Part shown: positions 45,542 to 56,522 of the stretch, in pieces
Layout of the letters: each line of letters opens with the position of its first letter
Numbering within the stretch: position 1 is the first letter of the stretch
DNA from: Craterostigma plantagineum
Lineage: Eukaryota > Streptophyta > Magnoliopsida > Lamiales > Linderniaceae
Assembly: GCA_027422505.1 (NCBI GenBank)
Contig: JAPQWV010000005.1
Span: 17,006,501-17,070,500, forward strand
Reading direction: 5' to 3'
DNA: 64,000 nt
The notes under the pieces: model-generated
Database searches by the model: none
What the model saw: the letters and a program-made list of their open reading frames with translations, nothing else
Told to the model about the DNA's origin: nothing
Translations under genes and position numbers: made by a program

Positions 45542-47229
45542 CGTGGCATCTGCGCAAGAGCTTCGACAAGAGGTAAATTAATATGTAATTGTTTAAAAAT
45601 TGCAAGAAATTTACCAAACTGGTCGTCAACGATGTCCCTTTTAAGTCTCGCCGGATATGGAATTTTTGGTTGATATGCCTTGACAGGTGGCTTAGATACG
45701 GTCTCTTCTTCTTCGTCGGCCTCGACGTTTGCTTTCACGGGCTCAACATTCTTCTTCTTTAATTTCTGCACTTCCTCGAGCTCTCTCCCGTTACGAAGTG
45801 TCACCGCCTTTACATGGTGGTCCTTTGGGTTGGTCTCGGTGTAGCTTGGCAATGAACCGGGAGGACGTTGTTGGATCGATTCGGCAATCTGCCCAACTTG
45901 TTTCTCCAAGGCCCGTAGGGAAGACTCGGTGTTTTGCAGCCGTGCTTCTTGATTGTCCAGGCGAGAGTCGAGCTTTCCCATTAGCTTCTCGAGCATTCCC
46001 TCCAGTTTATCATTGCGACCTTCAGGGGCAACTTCGGAATTTCCACCGTGGTATCCATGCGACCTTTGATTTTGAAATCCCGGTGGAGCTTGTTGTTGAT
46101 TCCCATAGGCCAGATTCGGATGAACTCGATTTGGAACGAAGTTTCGCTGACCTTGGTAATTTCCCATGTAATCGACTTGCTCAGTCGTAATAGCAGCGGG
46201 ACAGTGAGCTGCGTCGTGGCTTCCTCCGCATGTAGCGCATGGCGGAATATACGTCGGATATGAATGAGAAGGCGCAATAGTTGTGGAAGTCCTCGGTGTG
46301 GGTTGTAATTGAACAGCGTTAACGGACGGCTTCATAGGCAAGAGCGCATTCATCAAAGTTTGCATTTGTTGTTGGAGGGCGTCGAACTTGGCGTTGATTG
46401 CGGTAGTTTCAGCAACGTCATACATTCCCGGTGGTTTACCTCGATTGCTTGAACTCCCTCGTCGAAAACTATTTGCACTATAGTCCTCGATAAGATTCCA
46501 ACCCTCCGTAGCGCTGAGATTACATAAGCCTCCGTTGCATGCTCCGTCTAGTAATTGCACAGTATGGTCATTTAAAGATTCATGGAACCGCTGAATTTGC
46601 TCGCTCTTCGTCATCCCATGTTGAGGGAATCGGTTCAAAAGCGCTTTGAATCTAGTCCATACGTCATATAGATTTTCGCCTTCCTTCTGCTTAAATGCGG
46701 TGAGGTCCATCTTTAGTTTGAGAGCCTTGGAAGGTGGGAAGAAGTAATTGATGAAGGTGGCATGCATCTGGTCCCAAGTGGTGATAGAACGTTCGGGAAG
46801 TAGGTTGAACCACTCCTTGGCATTGCCCCGTAAAGAAAATGGAAATAGGTAGAGTCGAATGGCATCTGCACTTACACCTTGTACCCGTATTGCATCGGTC
46901 ACGGATAAGAAGTCTCGGATGTGGCGATAAGCATCTTCCTCGGAGAGTCCATCGTATTGAGCTGTCGCCTGAAGCATTTGAAGCCAATGGTGTTTGAGCT
47001 CAAAATTGTTCGGCACCTGAGGAAGTACTATCGCCGAGCTAATCGTTCCTACGGCATTGTTCCTCCAGAGTTCTCTCATTGGTGGTTCTTGCACAGCCAA
47101 TGGCATTTCATTGTTATTTTGAGTCGCCATTACGTCTTGCCTTGCGTTTTCTCGCGCGTTGCGTCGGAAAGTCCTTTCGATCTCCGGGTCTCCTTCCACT
47201 AATGGTAGTGTAGGGTTCCTTCGGGTCAT
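45424..47229 (-). CDS. Gag of the Athila-type element
   Basis: 601 codons, start [10 protein letters not shown]. The region [12 protein letters not shown]...[17 protein letters not shown], followed by [14 protein letters not shown], is the standard plant Ty3 capsid core. A Cys-His knuckle-like motif [13 protein letters not shown] is near residue 335. A coiled coil with many Glu, Gln and Leu residues is near 410-455. The frame ends [13 protein letters not shown] then TAA. In related elements gag usually runs on through [13 protein letters not shown] into the protease. Here that sequence is in the -1 frame after ATCCCAAGAAG, which looks like a 1-base deletion. A recoding event cannot be excluded. 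Confidence 0.92.
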   Translation of the reverse strand: MTRRNPTLPLVEGDPEIERTFRRNARENARQDVMATQNNNEMPLAVQEPPMRELWRNNAVGTISSAIVLPQVPNNFELKHHWLQMLQATAQYDGLSEEDAYRHIRDFLSVTDAIRVQGVSADAIRLYLFPFSLRGNAKEWFNLLPERSITTWDQMHATFINYFFPPSKALKLKMDLTAFKQKEGENLYDVWTRFKALLNRFPQHGMTKSEQIQRFHESLNDHTVQLLDGACNGGLCNLSATEGWNLIEDYSANSFRRGSSSNRGKPPGMYDVAETTAINAKFDALQQQMQTLMNALLPMKPSVNAVQLQPTPRTSTTIAPSHSYPTYIPPCATCGGSHDAAHCPAAITTEQVDYMGNYQGQRNFVPNRVHPNLAYGNQQQAPPGFQNQRSHGYHGGNSEVAPEGRNDKLEGMLEKLMGKLDSRLDNQEARLQNTESSLRALEKQVGQIAESIQQRPPGSLPSYTETNPKDHHVKAVTLRNGRELEEVQKLKKKNVEPVKANVEADEEEETVSKPPVKAYQPKIPYPARLKRDIVDDQFGKFLAIFKQLHINLPLVEALAQMPRWAKFLKDLITNKRKLEDVSTVELRGECSAILQSKIPRS

Positions 47230-47339
47230 GCACCTACGTACACGTACCTAGACCAAAAGAAATACGACTAAGCAAAGATTTTGATACTTAATAATAAATA
47301 GCTAGAATAATAAACTACGGTTTTTCTAATATCGATAGT

Positions 47340-47357
47340 TCCCCGGCAACGGCGCCA
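47340..47357 (-). promoter_or_regulatory. Primer binding site (Asp-tRNA type) of the Athila-type element
   Basis: Minus strand TGGCGCCGTTGCCGGGGA, six bases after the 5' LTR end. This sequence is the hallmark primer site of plant Athila/Tat elements. Confidence 0.93.
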
Positions 47358-48385
47358 AAAACTTGATCGAGCGGATCGAGTAATAAAATAAAACGAACAC
47401 TAACGAAATATCCTACGCTCAACAGGCAAGTATACCTATCGAAATAGCATAGACGTAGCAAGTATTCGAGTATCGAATCCCAAAAGAACTATGTACCTTA
47501 GAAAAACGTTTGCTTAAATATCCTAGTACGAACGTTTGATTGTTGAAACGGTAAATAACGATACTTAGAAAATACAACTTAATTAAGTAGCACGAAGAAG
47601 AAAACCCTTATGTAAACAGACGTATTTGAGACTTCGAATCCCCCTAGCTCGACCAACACATATATCAAGCATACGTAAGCAACACTATCATTAGACCGTG
47701 AAGATTCCTACAACATGCGTACGAATTCATACGACTGACGAAACTGCGCCTTATCATACGAGACTCGCAAACAACTAATCAACTAATTAAATAGCCGGGC
47801 AAGCTTCCCTAACTACTTAACCGAAGATTGCATTAAAAACACGGTAAATCCCACTATTAGATTTGACTCTAATCCGGCGGGGTAGTTCAACCTATCTCTA
47901 GCGATGAGTTTATTCCGCTCGTTTACGAGTGGTTTAATCGTTCGCCCCTCTCTCGAGCGTAGCGTACGATTTCCCGGACTACTTTAACTTAAACACTTAG
48001 ACATGACAAGCTAAATAGACAATTTCAATCACATAGACATAATCAAAATTATATGCTTCATAAACGAGTCGTAATAATAGCAATACATCAAACACACGTA
48101 AACATACGATCGATCTCGCTAGGGTTCATCTCATCTCAAATACAATAGGTTTAGCTACTCATTATCAACACAACGAAGCACATAACTAACATTGAATACA
48201 TCATAAATACTTCCCTGAATTCAACTTCGAAGTTAATCTCGTTCTTCGTTGAGTACTTTTATCGAGCACTTGGTGAGCAACTAAGTATGTGTTCTTGGGT
48301 TTTTGGAATGGTAACGTGTATATGAGAGCTAATAGTGTTTCCTTCACGTACCTTTTTTCCTTCCTCTTCTTCTCTTCAGCTGGGC

Positions 48386-48397
48386 TCTTTATATAGA
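48386..48397 (-). promoter_or_regulatory. TATA box of the Athila 5' LTR
   Basis: Minus strand CTCTATATAAAG, within a GC-flanked context (GAGCCCAGCT just downstream). It is the best candidate for the element promoter. About 835 bases of U3 lie upstream. Confidence 0.65.
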
Positions 48398-48638
48398 GGT
48401 TTCTCCTTCCTTCTTGTGCATTTTCTTCAACGTGAGTTCCAAGGAGGAAATATTGGGAAGATCTTTTACCTCCAAAGTCTTAATTGCAGCCCCAAAAACT
48501 GATTTCATGTGTGTCATTAAGTTGAATGGTTTGTCTTATGCAGAGATATGGTCCCAAACGTGATCTTCTCTTCCAAGTTGGTTCCAAAATTCGCCCTCAA
48601 TGAGTTGCGTGCTTGACTTTTAAAATGGCCATGGAACG

Positions 48639-48928
48639 TTCACGGCCTTGTATATGCATTCTCACGGTCGTGACAACATAAAGCCTGAAGAAAATGATGT
48701 TTCTGCCCATGTTCACGGCTTCGTATCCTACCCTTCACGGCCGTGAAGCGTTCGGGGGTTAGAAAATGGGTTTCTGCCCGCCTTCACGGCCTCTAGCACC
48801 CTCTTTCACGGCCACGAAGCATCATTCACGGCCTGGTTGGTCAATGTTCACGGCCGTGACACAATCGGGTAAGAAAACAGCTCTCTGGTGCTCTTCACGG
48901 CCTCGTACAAGTCATTCACGGCCGTGAC
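48639..48928. repeat. Five-unit palindrome array in the Athila 5' LTR
   Basis: Same alternating half-site and palindrome layout as in the left LTR. Because this LTR drives transcription, this is the functional copy if the array acts as an enhancer. Confidence 0.85.
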
Positions 48929-49231
48929 TGTTTTCCTGCAAAACAGCAGCACATTCAAAAATTCATATCTCCCGCTCTAGAACTCGGATTGAAAATCCGT
49001 TCGGTCAGAATCAAGATTAACGAGTCCTCTATCTATGGTTAAAATTTCAGGTTCATCGGACATCGTTTACCCCGTGATCATTGAGAAATATGAAACTGTC
49101 GCAAAACTGCCGTAAAACGTTTGATTTTGTTGTGAAACCATATTATAGCACAAAAATAATCAAAACGGCTTAACTTATCATGCAAATGACTTAAATATAA
49201 CATATATAAACGTAAGAAAATACGTTTATCA

Positions 49232-49236
49232 AGCGT
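49232..49236. repeat. Target-site duplication AGCGT, right copy
   Basis: Exact repeat of 38398-38402 after the TTTATCA end of the Athila element. Confidence 0.95.
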
Positions 49237-49880
49237 CAATGATCGATCGGTTGATATAGTAGTGTACGCGGATCTTAGACTAAAGGGTCTTTGACATAGT
49301 TGACTTTGGGGTCTTGATTTGTCACTAGTTTGCTGGGCCCGCATTGTTCTAGGTCGAACATGGGTCAACGGCGATATGCACTCTAGACAACGAAGGGTAG
49401 CTGCCGGGCATTGACAGTCGTGAGGGATTCACATTCTCGTTAGAAATCGAGATATATGTCCTATGCATATTCGGGGATGAGAAATTACGGAGCCACTATC
49501 CAGAGCAATAAACTGACTCACATGGGACGTGTAGTGCAGTTTCGTAATCTCGTCAGTTATAAATCAGTCATAGTGTCGAGTTAGTGAGGTTAACGTAACC
49601 ATGACTCTCACTCGACCGGAGCATATGTGAAAGGTATATATGTACGACGACAATCTATAGTCGGTTCGTTGATTCTAATTAGATCGAATTCGTACTCAAC
49701 ATGGTATCTATTTGGTACCACGGGATTGGCTAGGTGCTTACCGAGTTCTTAGATTCCTCCAGTGCTAGGTTGAGACGAACCAAGAGAGTTGGGCTTAAAA
49801 AGGATTACTGAGACAGTGTCAAACAAATAGTGAAGTACATTTATTTAACGGGCTTGGGGACGTTAATAAAATGTCAAAGT
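49237..49880 (+). repeat. Truncated Copia LTR, right part
   Basis: Resumes the LTR match interrupted at 38402, with words shared with 8750-9350 such as the CACGGGATTGGCTAGG region. Similarity fades near 49880, so the last roughly 850 bases of a normal LTR of this family are missing. Confidence 0.8.
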
Positions 49881-50189
49881 ATGAGTTTTAGAAACTATAA
49901 TTTCATGGACTTGTATTCCCAGAATGAAACGACGGAGAAGGGACCGAAAAAAAAAAAGAAGAAAAAAAACGTCGCGGCCTGTTGCAGGTCGTGACAATTA
50001 ATCGGTTGGGTTTTTGACATCAAATATCAATTTCGATATCAAAAACGTCGCGGCCTGTTGAAGAAAAAAAGGAATAGTTCCCAAAATAAAATTCTGTCCA
50101 TGACAAAGTGCTAAGCGAATTAATCGGTTGGGTTTTCGACATCAAATATCAATTTCGATATCGTCAGAGGTTGATACCACGAGATTATG
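49881..50189. repeat. Interleaved direct repeats
   Basis: A 46-base word starting AATTAATCGGTTGGG occurs at about 49997-50042 and again at about 50117-50162. The word AAACGTCGCGGCCTGTTG occurs at about 49967 and 50043. The pattern ABAxB suggests a local duplication. No coding content is seen. Confidence 0.7.
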
Positions 50190-50352
50190 CATATGAGGCT
50201 TCAACACATAGGAAAAAATAGTGATATTTATGTACAACAAGTGCGATCTAGCGAAAATCTCGAAGATTTGTTTACGGAAGTACTTCCTCCTAAAATTTTT
50301 AGAAATTTGGTACATTTAATTGGAGTTCGAAGACTTCGAGATTTGAAATAAT
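50190..50352 (+). pseudogene. Copia RNase H C-terminal relic
   Basis: From about 50191 one frame reads like the end of Copia pol: YVQQVRSSENLEDLFTEVLP, then a NLVHLIGVRRLRDLK-like end and a TAA. The phrase resembles the conserved NLADLFTKxLP and GMRRL tail of Copia RNase H. The rest of the element is absent. Confidence 0.65.
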
Positions 50353-50650
50353 ATTATTAGGGGGAGTAAATATGGGTGCACTCTTTTTTCCTTCACTGTG
50401 GTTTTTCCCATGTGGTTTTCCTAGTGATGCAGTTATACCATTAAATTTTGAAGGACCTATCATTAAATAGACATCCAAGGGGTGTATTATGAACATAGTT
50501 AATTGTTAGTAGTTAGTGGAAGCCATTTAAAACACGTTAACTATATTTTCTCCTACAAATAGGTTCGATTCCTTCGGTGTAACAATATGAGAAGAACTTA
50601 ATAAAAGTATTATTTACGTTTGGATATCCATCTCTATTCCATACTATATA
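50353..50650 (+). mobile_element. Probable 3' end and LTR of the same Copia relic
   Basis: After the pol tail comes a purine-rich GGGGGAGTAAAT and a CACTCTTTTTTCC...GGTTTTTCCCATGTGGTTTTCCTAG stretch. That stretch is very common between pol and the LTR in short-LTR plant Copia elements. CATCCAAGGGGTGTATTATGAA at about 50473 looks like the polypurine tract and LTR start (about 50483). The right boundary is uncertain. Confidence 0.55.
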
Positions 50651-51140
50651 GATTAGTAAAGCATCATTAAATTAAATAAATATTATATAACAGTAATATT
50701 ATATTATTCGTTTTACTTTTCGGCAAAAATAGTACCCATTCCACCTTTTGTTAGTGGAAAGAATCATTATGATACAGAAACAAAAGAGATAAAATATGAT
50801 TAAACTAACAAACTATTTAGTCGACATAACTTGTGGCGTGCAAATGAAAAAGACTAAGACCCGTGATATTCACACCATCGTTATTACATTGAAGATGCTA
50901 AATTATTGTGCCAATAAAATGACAACTAAAATAGAAAGTAAATATCGGGTCTGCCGCTGGTAATATTATATTTTATTTGGTAATTTAAGACCAGAAAAAA
51001 TTAAGGATGCCAAGTAATGCCGCGGCCGGGACTAGCGCTGGTAATATTATATTCTATTTGGTAATTTAATATTGATTCAATAACTTCTGTGCCAACCCCT
51101 TTGACTTGCAGACGCTCCAAATCTCCAGAGCAAATTTAGA
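50651..51140. other. AT-rich spacer
   Basis: No gene recognised. The word CCGCTGGTAATATTATATT or a close variant (TCTATTTGGTAATTTA follows) appears twice, near 50954 and 51034, indicating a short duplication of about 80 bases. Confidence 0.4.
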
Positions 51141-52323
51141 AGGGTAATTCTATTGGCACCGACCTTTTTTCTATTCGCACCCCCTAATTAATATGTAGAG
51201 TAAACATTAATTATTTACCAATTACATACCCTATATAAAAAGGAAAAAAAGGTGTTCAATGTTAATAATTTAAGTAATATGTAAAGTAATATTAAATAAA
51301 TACTTGTTGATTAAAAAAGGTAATTTTTTTTCAACTAACGGGCATGGTAAATGAAGGCCCGCCCCGCCCTACTGGCAGGTAACGGGCCTGGTGGGCCCGG
51401 CCCGTCCTAAAAAATAAAAATGAAAAAATTATATATATAAAAAAAGAAAAAAATATTAAAATAAACTTAATGTAATTGAATTATGCCTAATCAAATTTAA
51501 ATTCTTTAATAATAATTATTTTTTATTAAATTTGATTAAAATAAAAGTTGGATCTCAAAAATATAAAAACCCATATAATCACATATTGATTTTTTAAAAG
51601 AATATTTTATGATATTTGGCGGGCGTGCCCGCGGCCCCCGCGGGCTTCCCGGCATTGGCCCGCCCTCTGATGGGCCTGAGAAATGGCAGTCCGCCCCGCC
51701 CTACTGGCGGGTAGCGGCCTAGTGGGCCCCGGCCGTTCCTAAAAAATAAAAATGAAAAAAATTATATAAAATTAAAAACATTAGAATAACTAATGAAGTT
51801 GAATTACTCCTAATTAAATTTAATTTTTTAATAAAAATTTATTTATGTTATTAGATTTGATTAAATTAAAAATTGGATCTCAAAAAATATAAAAAACCTA
51901 TATTATTCATTTATATATTAATTTCTAAAAAAAATATTTGATATTTGGCGGGCCTGCCGGCGTCCCGCGCGGGCTTACCTGCATAGGCCCGCCCTCTGGT
52001 GGGCCTGAGAAATGGTAGCCCGCCCGTCACATTGGCGGGCCCACGGCTCGCAGGCCGATTTGACAGTACCACGGTGGAGCGGGCGGGCCCGCGGGCCACG
52101 AGCATTTTTGCTAGTTCTAAATGTGTCATTGGTTAAAATGACTTAATTAATCATTTTTTAATAGTCCATGTAATTAATATTATTGATTTAATGAAAAATA
52201 AGTTAATAAAATATTTTTTGTTGAATCATGTGATTATTTAAAATTATTATTACAAAAATCAAGTGTTAAGGGAGTGTAAAGAGTGGTATAGGGGGGTGTA
52301 GGGGGTGTGAATAGTAGGACCCT
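51141..52323. mobile_element. Possible MITE-like element with imperfect terminal inverted repeats
   Basis: The left end AGGGTAATTCTATTGGCACC, followed by CTATTCGCACCCCCTA, mirrors the right end. The right end read on the minus strand is AGGGTCCTACTATTCACACC, then CCCTACACCCC. The interior is AT-rich and has no transposase. A GC-rich tandem repeat (51345-52115) sits inside. I see no clear target duplication, so the boundaries are tentative. Confidence 0.45.
51345..52115. repeat. GC-rich plus AT-rich tandem repeat, two and a half units
   Basis: A unit of about 310 bases combines a block of GGCCCGCCC/GCGGGCC words with an AT-rich block containing TTGGATCTCAAAAA. It occurs at about 51370-51680 and 51682-52016, and the GC block begins again to 52115. 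Blocks of this type are found at the ends of some plant hAT elements. No ORF is present. Confidence 0.7.
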
Positions 52324-53173
52324 AGTCTTCCAGCATACATTCTCGGTTCAAAGATCAAAGGTTTACCTGAACTTTTAAGATATTACAGTCAACCACTTTA
52401 ACTTGGTAATTATAACGAAGCCTCTGATATGAAACCAATACATCTTCACAACTCCAAATAAAAATACTTGTCAAATACTTTTTTAATAAAATAATAATCA
52501 TATCATATGTAAGCAATCAATGGCTGAGGTTTTCCTCGAAATATACAGAAATAAAAGGTTCTCGTTGCACTTATCGCCGTAGTGGAAATGTAAATACATA
52601 AATATAAAATACGAAAAATGAAGCCTCCCTCCAAATATCAGCTGTGATCTGTTTCCTCCTTTTCCTCGCTAAATTCTTTAGACGTAACAATTAACAAACC
52701 CTTTCGTCATCGACTCATCATCATAATCCACAAACATATCTCTCCTTTTCTGCTGAGAAATATAAATATCTCATCAGCGCATTCTCCGTGCAATCAACGT
52801 CCGCTTCCGAAGGGTAAAATGGCGCATTTACTATTTTTACAAGTTTCGCTGAATTTATTTTGCTACCATTTATAAATGCATCTTTAATTTTGTGGGAATC
52901 ACGCCACCTCGTCCCCGTGATCGCCACCTTTTTTGCGCATTAATTGATTCCGATTTGACATCACATGCAAACGGATTTACGATAAGCTTCTAAAAATTGC
53001 GAGAACGCGGTGGAGAAGAGGCTGAACTTTCTAAGAGGATGTATTTTTTTTTTTCGCTCCTTTTGAGAAATTATTTTGTGCTGGATAATTAGCTGGAATG
53101 AATGTTGATTTCTGCCGAATTGCTAGTTTTGTTTTTGATATCGCGTGCTCGTTGTGTTATCGTGCGTGCAGTG
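52324..53173 (+). promoter_or_regulatory. Upstream region of the kinase gene
   Basis: About 850 bases before the kinase start. No TATA box can be chosen with confidence. TCGTGCGTGCAG just before the ATG could be the 3' end of a 5' UTR intron. The 68-codon minus ORF here (52721-52927) has no recognisable domain. Confidence 0.35.
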
Positions 53174-56100
53174 ATGGAGAAAGAGAAGGAGAAGGAGAAG
53201 AAAAAGTATCCAATTGGATCAGAACATTACACTCTGTACGAAGAGGTCGGAAATGGAGCTAGTGCTTCGGTCCATCGTGCGCTCTGTGTCCCTTTGAATG
53301 AGATCGTTGCAATTAAAATTCTTGACTTTGAAAGGAGCAACTGCGATTTGGTAATCAGATGTCCCTCTTTGTATATCTGCTTGTTTGTTTTCTTCACCGA
53401 GATGATCTATTGGCCTATTGATTTGCTCTTAGAGGAAAACATGGCCATACGAATGCGGAGAGCCAAATTTATTCCTTGATGTTGTAGAGTTTGTTTGGTA
53501 AGGTATCTGCTTTGTTCTTGTATTAAAATGTGAAGTTTGGAGGCTACAGGCTTTCCTCTGCTTCTGAGCTCTATCTAATTTAGCTGTAAATATGTAGAAG
53601 TCCATATGTTGAATCAAATTATATGAAATTGAGTAGAAGCATTATTTTTGTTGCTTGCCAGAAAACAAGATGAAGTTTAATATCTTACGCAGCTTCTTTG
53701 TACAGAATAATATTTCAAGGGAAGCTCAAACAATGGTCCTTGTTGATCATCCGAATGTTCTCAAATCACATTGTTCTTTTGTAAATGATCACACTTTGTG
53801 GGTTATAATGCCTTACATGGCCGGAGGTTCTTGTCTCCACATTTTAAAGGCTGCACATCCCGATGGCTTCGAGGAGGTTGTGATTGCTACGATTTTGCGT
53901 GAAGTGTTAAAGGGATTGGACTATCTACACGAGCATGGACATATCCATAGAGATGTTAAAGTGAGTTCACAGTCTAAAGAGTTATACGATTCTCTTTGTC
54001 AATATAATGATACTTTTTTTCCTCATTTCATCTTTTATCTGTCAGGCTGGCAATATACTTATTGATCCACGTGGTGGTATCAAACTGGGAGATTTTGGAG
54101 TCTCTGCATGCCTTTTTGATTCAGGTGATAGACAACAAAGGAGAAATACATTCGTGGGCACACCTTGCTGGTAAGAAAATTATCATGTTCAAAATGTGTT
54201 GCTGTATTCTGGCATGCACGGATAAACTTGTCTCAAAGGGCTCACTTGCACTTTTTGAGATCAGTATGTTGTCGTCATCATTGTTTCTTAACTTCATATA
54301 ACAGAATCATGTTGCAATATCTTGTAGGATGGCTCCGGAAGTTATGGAGCAATTGCATGGTTATGACTGCAAGTATTCATCTGTTCTTACTGTACTTTTG
54401 CGCTCCCCACAACTTCAAAATATGATTTGTTAATTTGGTTACATGAAGTTGTTGGATAATACTGCAGAGCTGATATTTGGTCTTTTGGGATCACTGCTCT
54501 GGAGCTTGCACATGGTCATGCCCCTTTCTCCAAGTATCCTCCGATGAAGGTGAACTGCTTATAAAATAAGGCAGCATATGACATTTTTCGACATTAAAGC
54601 TCTTCATCCATTCCTCAGATCTCTTGAACATTTATTTCTTCCTTCAGGTACTGCTTATGACATTACAAAATGCACCACCTGGTCTTGATTATGAGAGGGA
54701 CAAAAAATTTTCAAAGGTATATGCATTTGTAATAACTGAATCATACAGGTTAGTTGTTTTTTACCTGATAAACTGTCTTTGTCTCTAGTCTTTTAAGGAG
54801 ATGATTGCTAGTTGTTTGGTTAAAGATCCTTCGAAAAGACCATCTGCAAAAAAGCTTTTAAAACATTCCTTCTTCAAGCAAGCTCGATCAAATGATTATA
54901 TTGCCCGGACTCTTCTAGATGGGTTACCACCTCTTGGAGATCTTCTTCAGGAATTGAAGGTTTGTGCTTCTACTGAAGAAAGGCATGGTGTTGATTTCTT
55001 TTCTATTTTGTAATCACTTACATTCGAAGGTTCTGGTAATGATTGCTATTTAGAAAAAGGAGGAAGATATGCTTGCACAAAAGAAAATGCCCGATGGTCA
55101 GAAAGAGGAAATATCCCAGGTTTGATGTTATTTGAGATGGATAGAACTGCACTCTGCTTATGACAAGTTTCGTATCTATTCTTGGGATACTGCTGTTTAC
55201 GTCATGTGATTGCAGATAACTTAATATGATGTCAGTGTTAGAACTTGAATATTATTTGTTTTATTGTCAATACTCAAGTATAATCATTTTCAGATGCCTC
55301 CGATGAAATCTTCTGAGTAAATCGAAACGCTGTTTATCAGTGTAGTCTATTCGTGAACATTTTGGTGGTAATGGAATTGCATCAGAGTTTCATAACATGC
55401 TTGGATCATTGCAGAGTGAATACAAACGAGGGATCAGCAGTTGGAACTTTGACCTTGAAGATATGAAGGCACAGGCTTCATTGGTATGTTTTCAATGCTT
55501 AATATTAATTTTTATTCACCATGATTATTGAGACGAGCAAAAGGTAATACTCAAAATCGTTTTCCAGCAAGACGATGATATTATTACAGAAAAGGATGAA
55601 GAGATGTCAATTAAACTTCAGCACCAATCATCATTGTCCAAAAACTCCTCAGTACTTCAACGTCAATCATCCTATCGAAGTCAACATTCTGATGCTGTCC
55701 ATTTGGTAGCTTGATAACATATGCTGTAGAAAATTATATTGGCCTTCCGTTACCATATTCTGAAATCACTTTTTTTCCTAGGATGATAATGCTGCAGCAT
55801 CAACTTCAGCTGTTGGCTCAGCAACTAACCTGTATGTTTTTTCTTTAATATTCGTGTACCCTTGATATTGAATTATTGCACTAATAAAAACAATTTTGCT
55901 TGCTTAGAGCCAAAACAAATGGTGAAGTGAGTGTTTATGGTGCGAAGGTCGAGCAGCCATCATCGAAGTCATCTCTCGGTATAGAGAATCGTGCTGTGAT
56001 AAACTTGGAAGACAAATCTATCTCAGGTTCGATAAAAAAATCTTCAGAACTATCACCACCCGGAGTCATTAACCAAAGGTACAATGCAGTTCCTTTTCAA

Positions 56101-56482
56101 GATCTCTCCTCCATATTTAATCAGCGTTACATTATCTAAATATTCTTCGCATGGTATCCTTAGTGATAAAGTCCCAAATCAGTCACGTAGTGGCCCCACA
56201 ATTATACACACTCAGGAAAACGTGCAGACTGAGATAGCATCCAAAGCTTCAAAAACGTCAGGCAAGTCGCAATTGTTTCAGAACTTTGTATTTTATTTCA
56301 GCACCAATACCCGCCGTGTCTATTGTGTTTAGTGTATGATGTAGCCAATGGTGACGAAGTTGATGAGAAGGTAAAAAGCCCAATGGTTCAGCAAAAGGGG
56401 CGTTTTAAGATTACATCAGAGAGTGTTGAGATGGAAAAGGTTACTACTTCTCAAACTTTGTCACAAACTCAAATTATGTATG

Positions 56483-56522
<40 letters not shown>

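Larger units (their letters stand above)
38403..49231 (-). mobile_element. Young Athila-type Ty3 LTR retrotransposon
   Basis: A 10.8-kb minus-strand element with LTRs of 1869 and 1868 bp, TGATCGAG...TTTATCA in plus orientation. It has an Asp-tRNA-type primer site, gag and pol ORFs, and a polypurine tract. The only LTR difference I noticed is one C in a homopolymer (near 39532 versus 48491), so the insertion is very recent. The target duplication AGCGT is perfect. Gag and pol are each open but in different frames. No env-like ORF is visible in the 1.6 kb downstream of pol. Confidence 0.95.
47364..49231 (-). repeat. 5' LTR of the Athila-type element
   Basis: 1868 bp, the copy next to the primer site. 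It holds the active promoter: the palindrome array at 48639-48928, followed in element orientation by the TATA box near 48386-48397. Confidence 0.95.

Noticed and set aside
45729..46190. 153-codon plus-strand ORF inside Athila gag
   Set aside because: Antisense shadow of the gag coding region; no domain.
52721..52927. 68-codon minus-strand ORF upstream of the kinase
   Set aside because: No signal peptide, domain or promoter seen; likely chance.
54062..54301. ORFs running through kinase introns (54062-54301, 54165-54425)
   Set aside because: Conserved kinase residues continue only in the spliced exon frames; these are read-through shadows.
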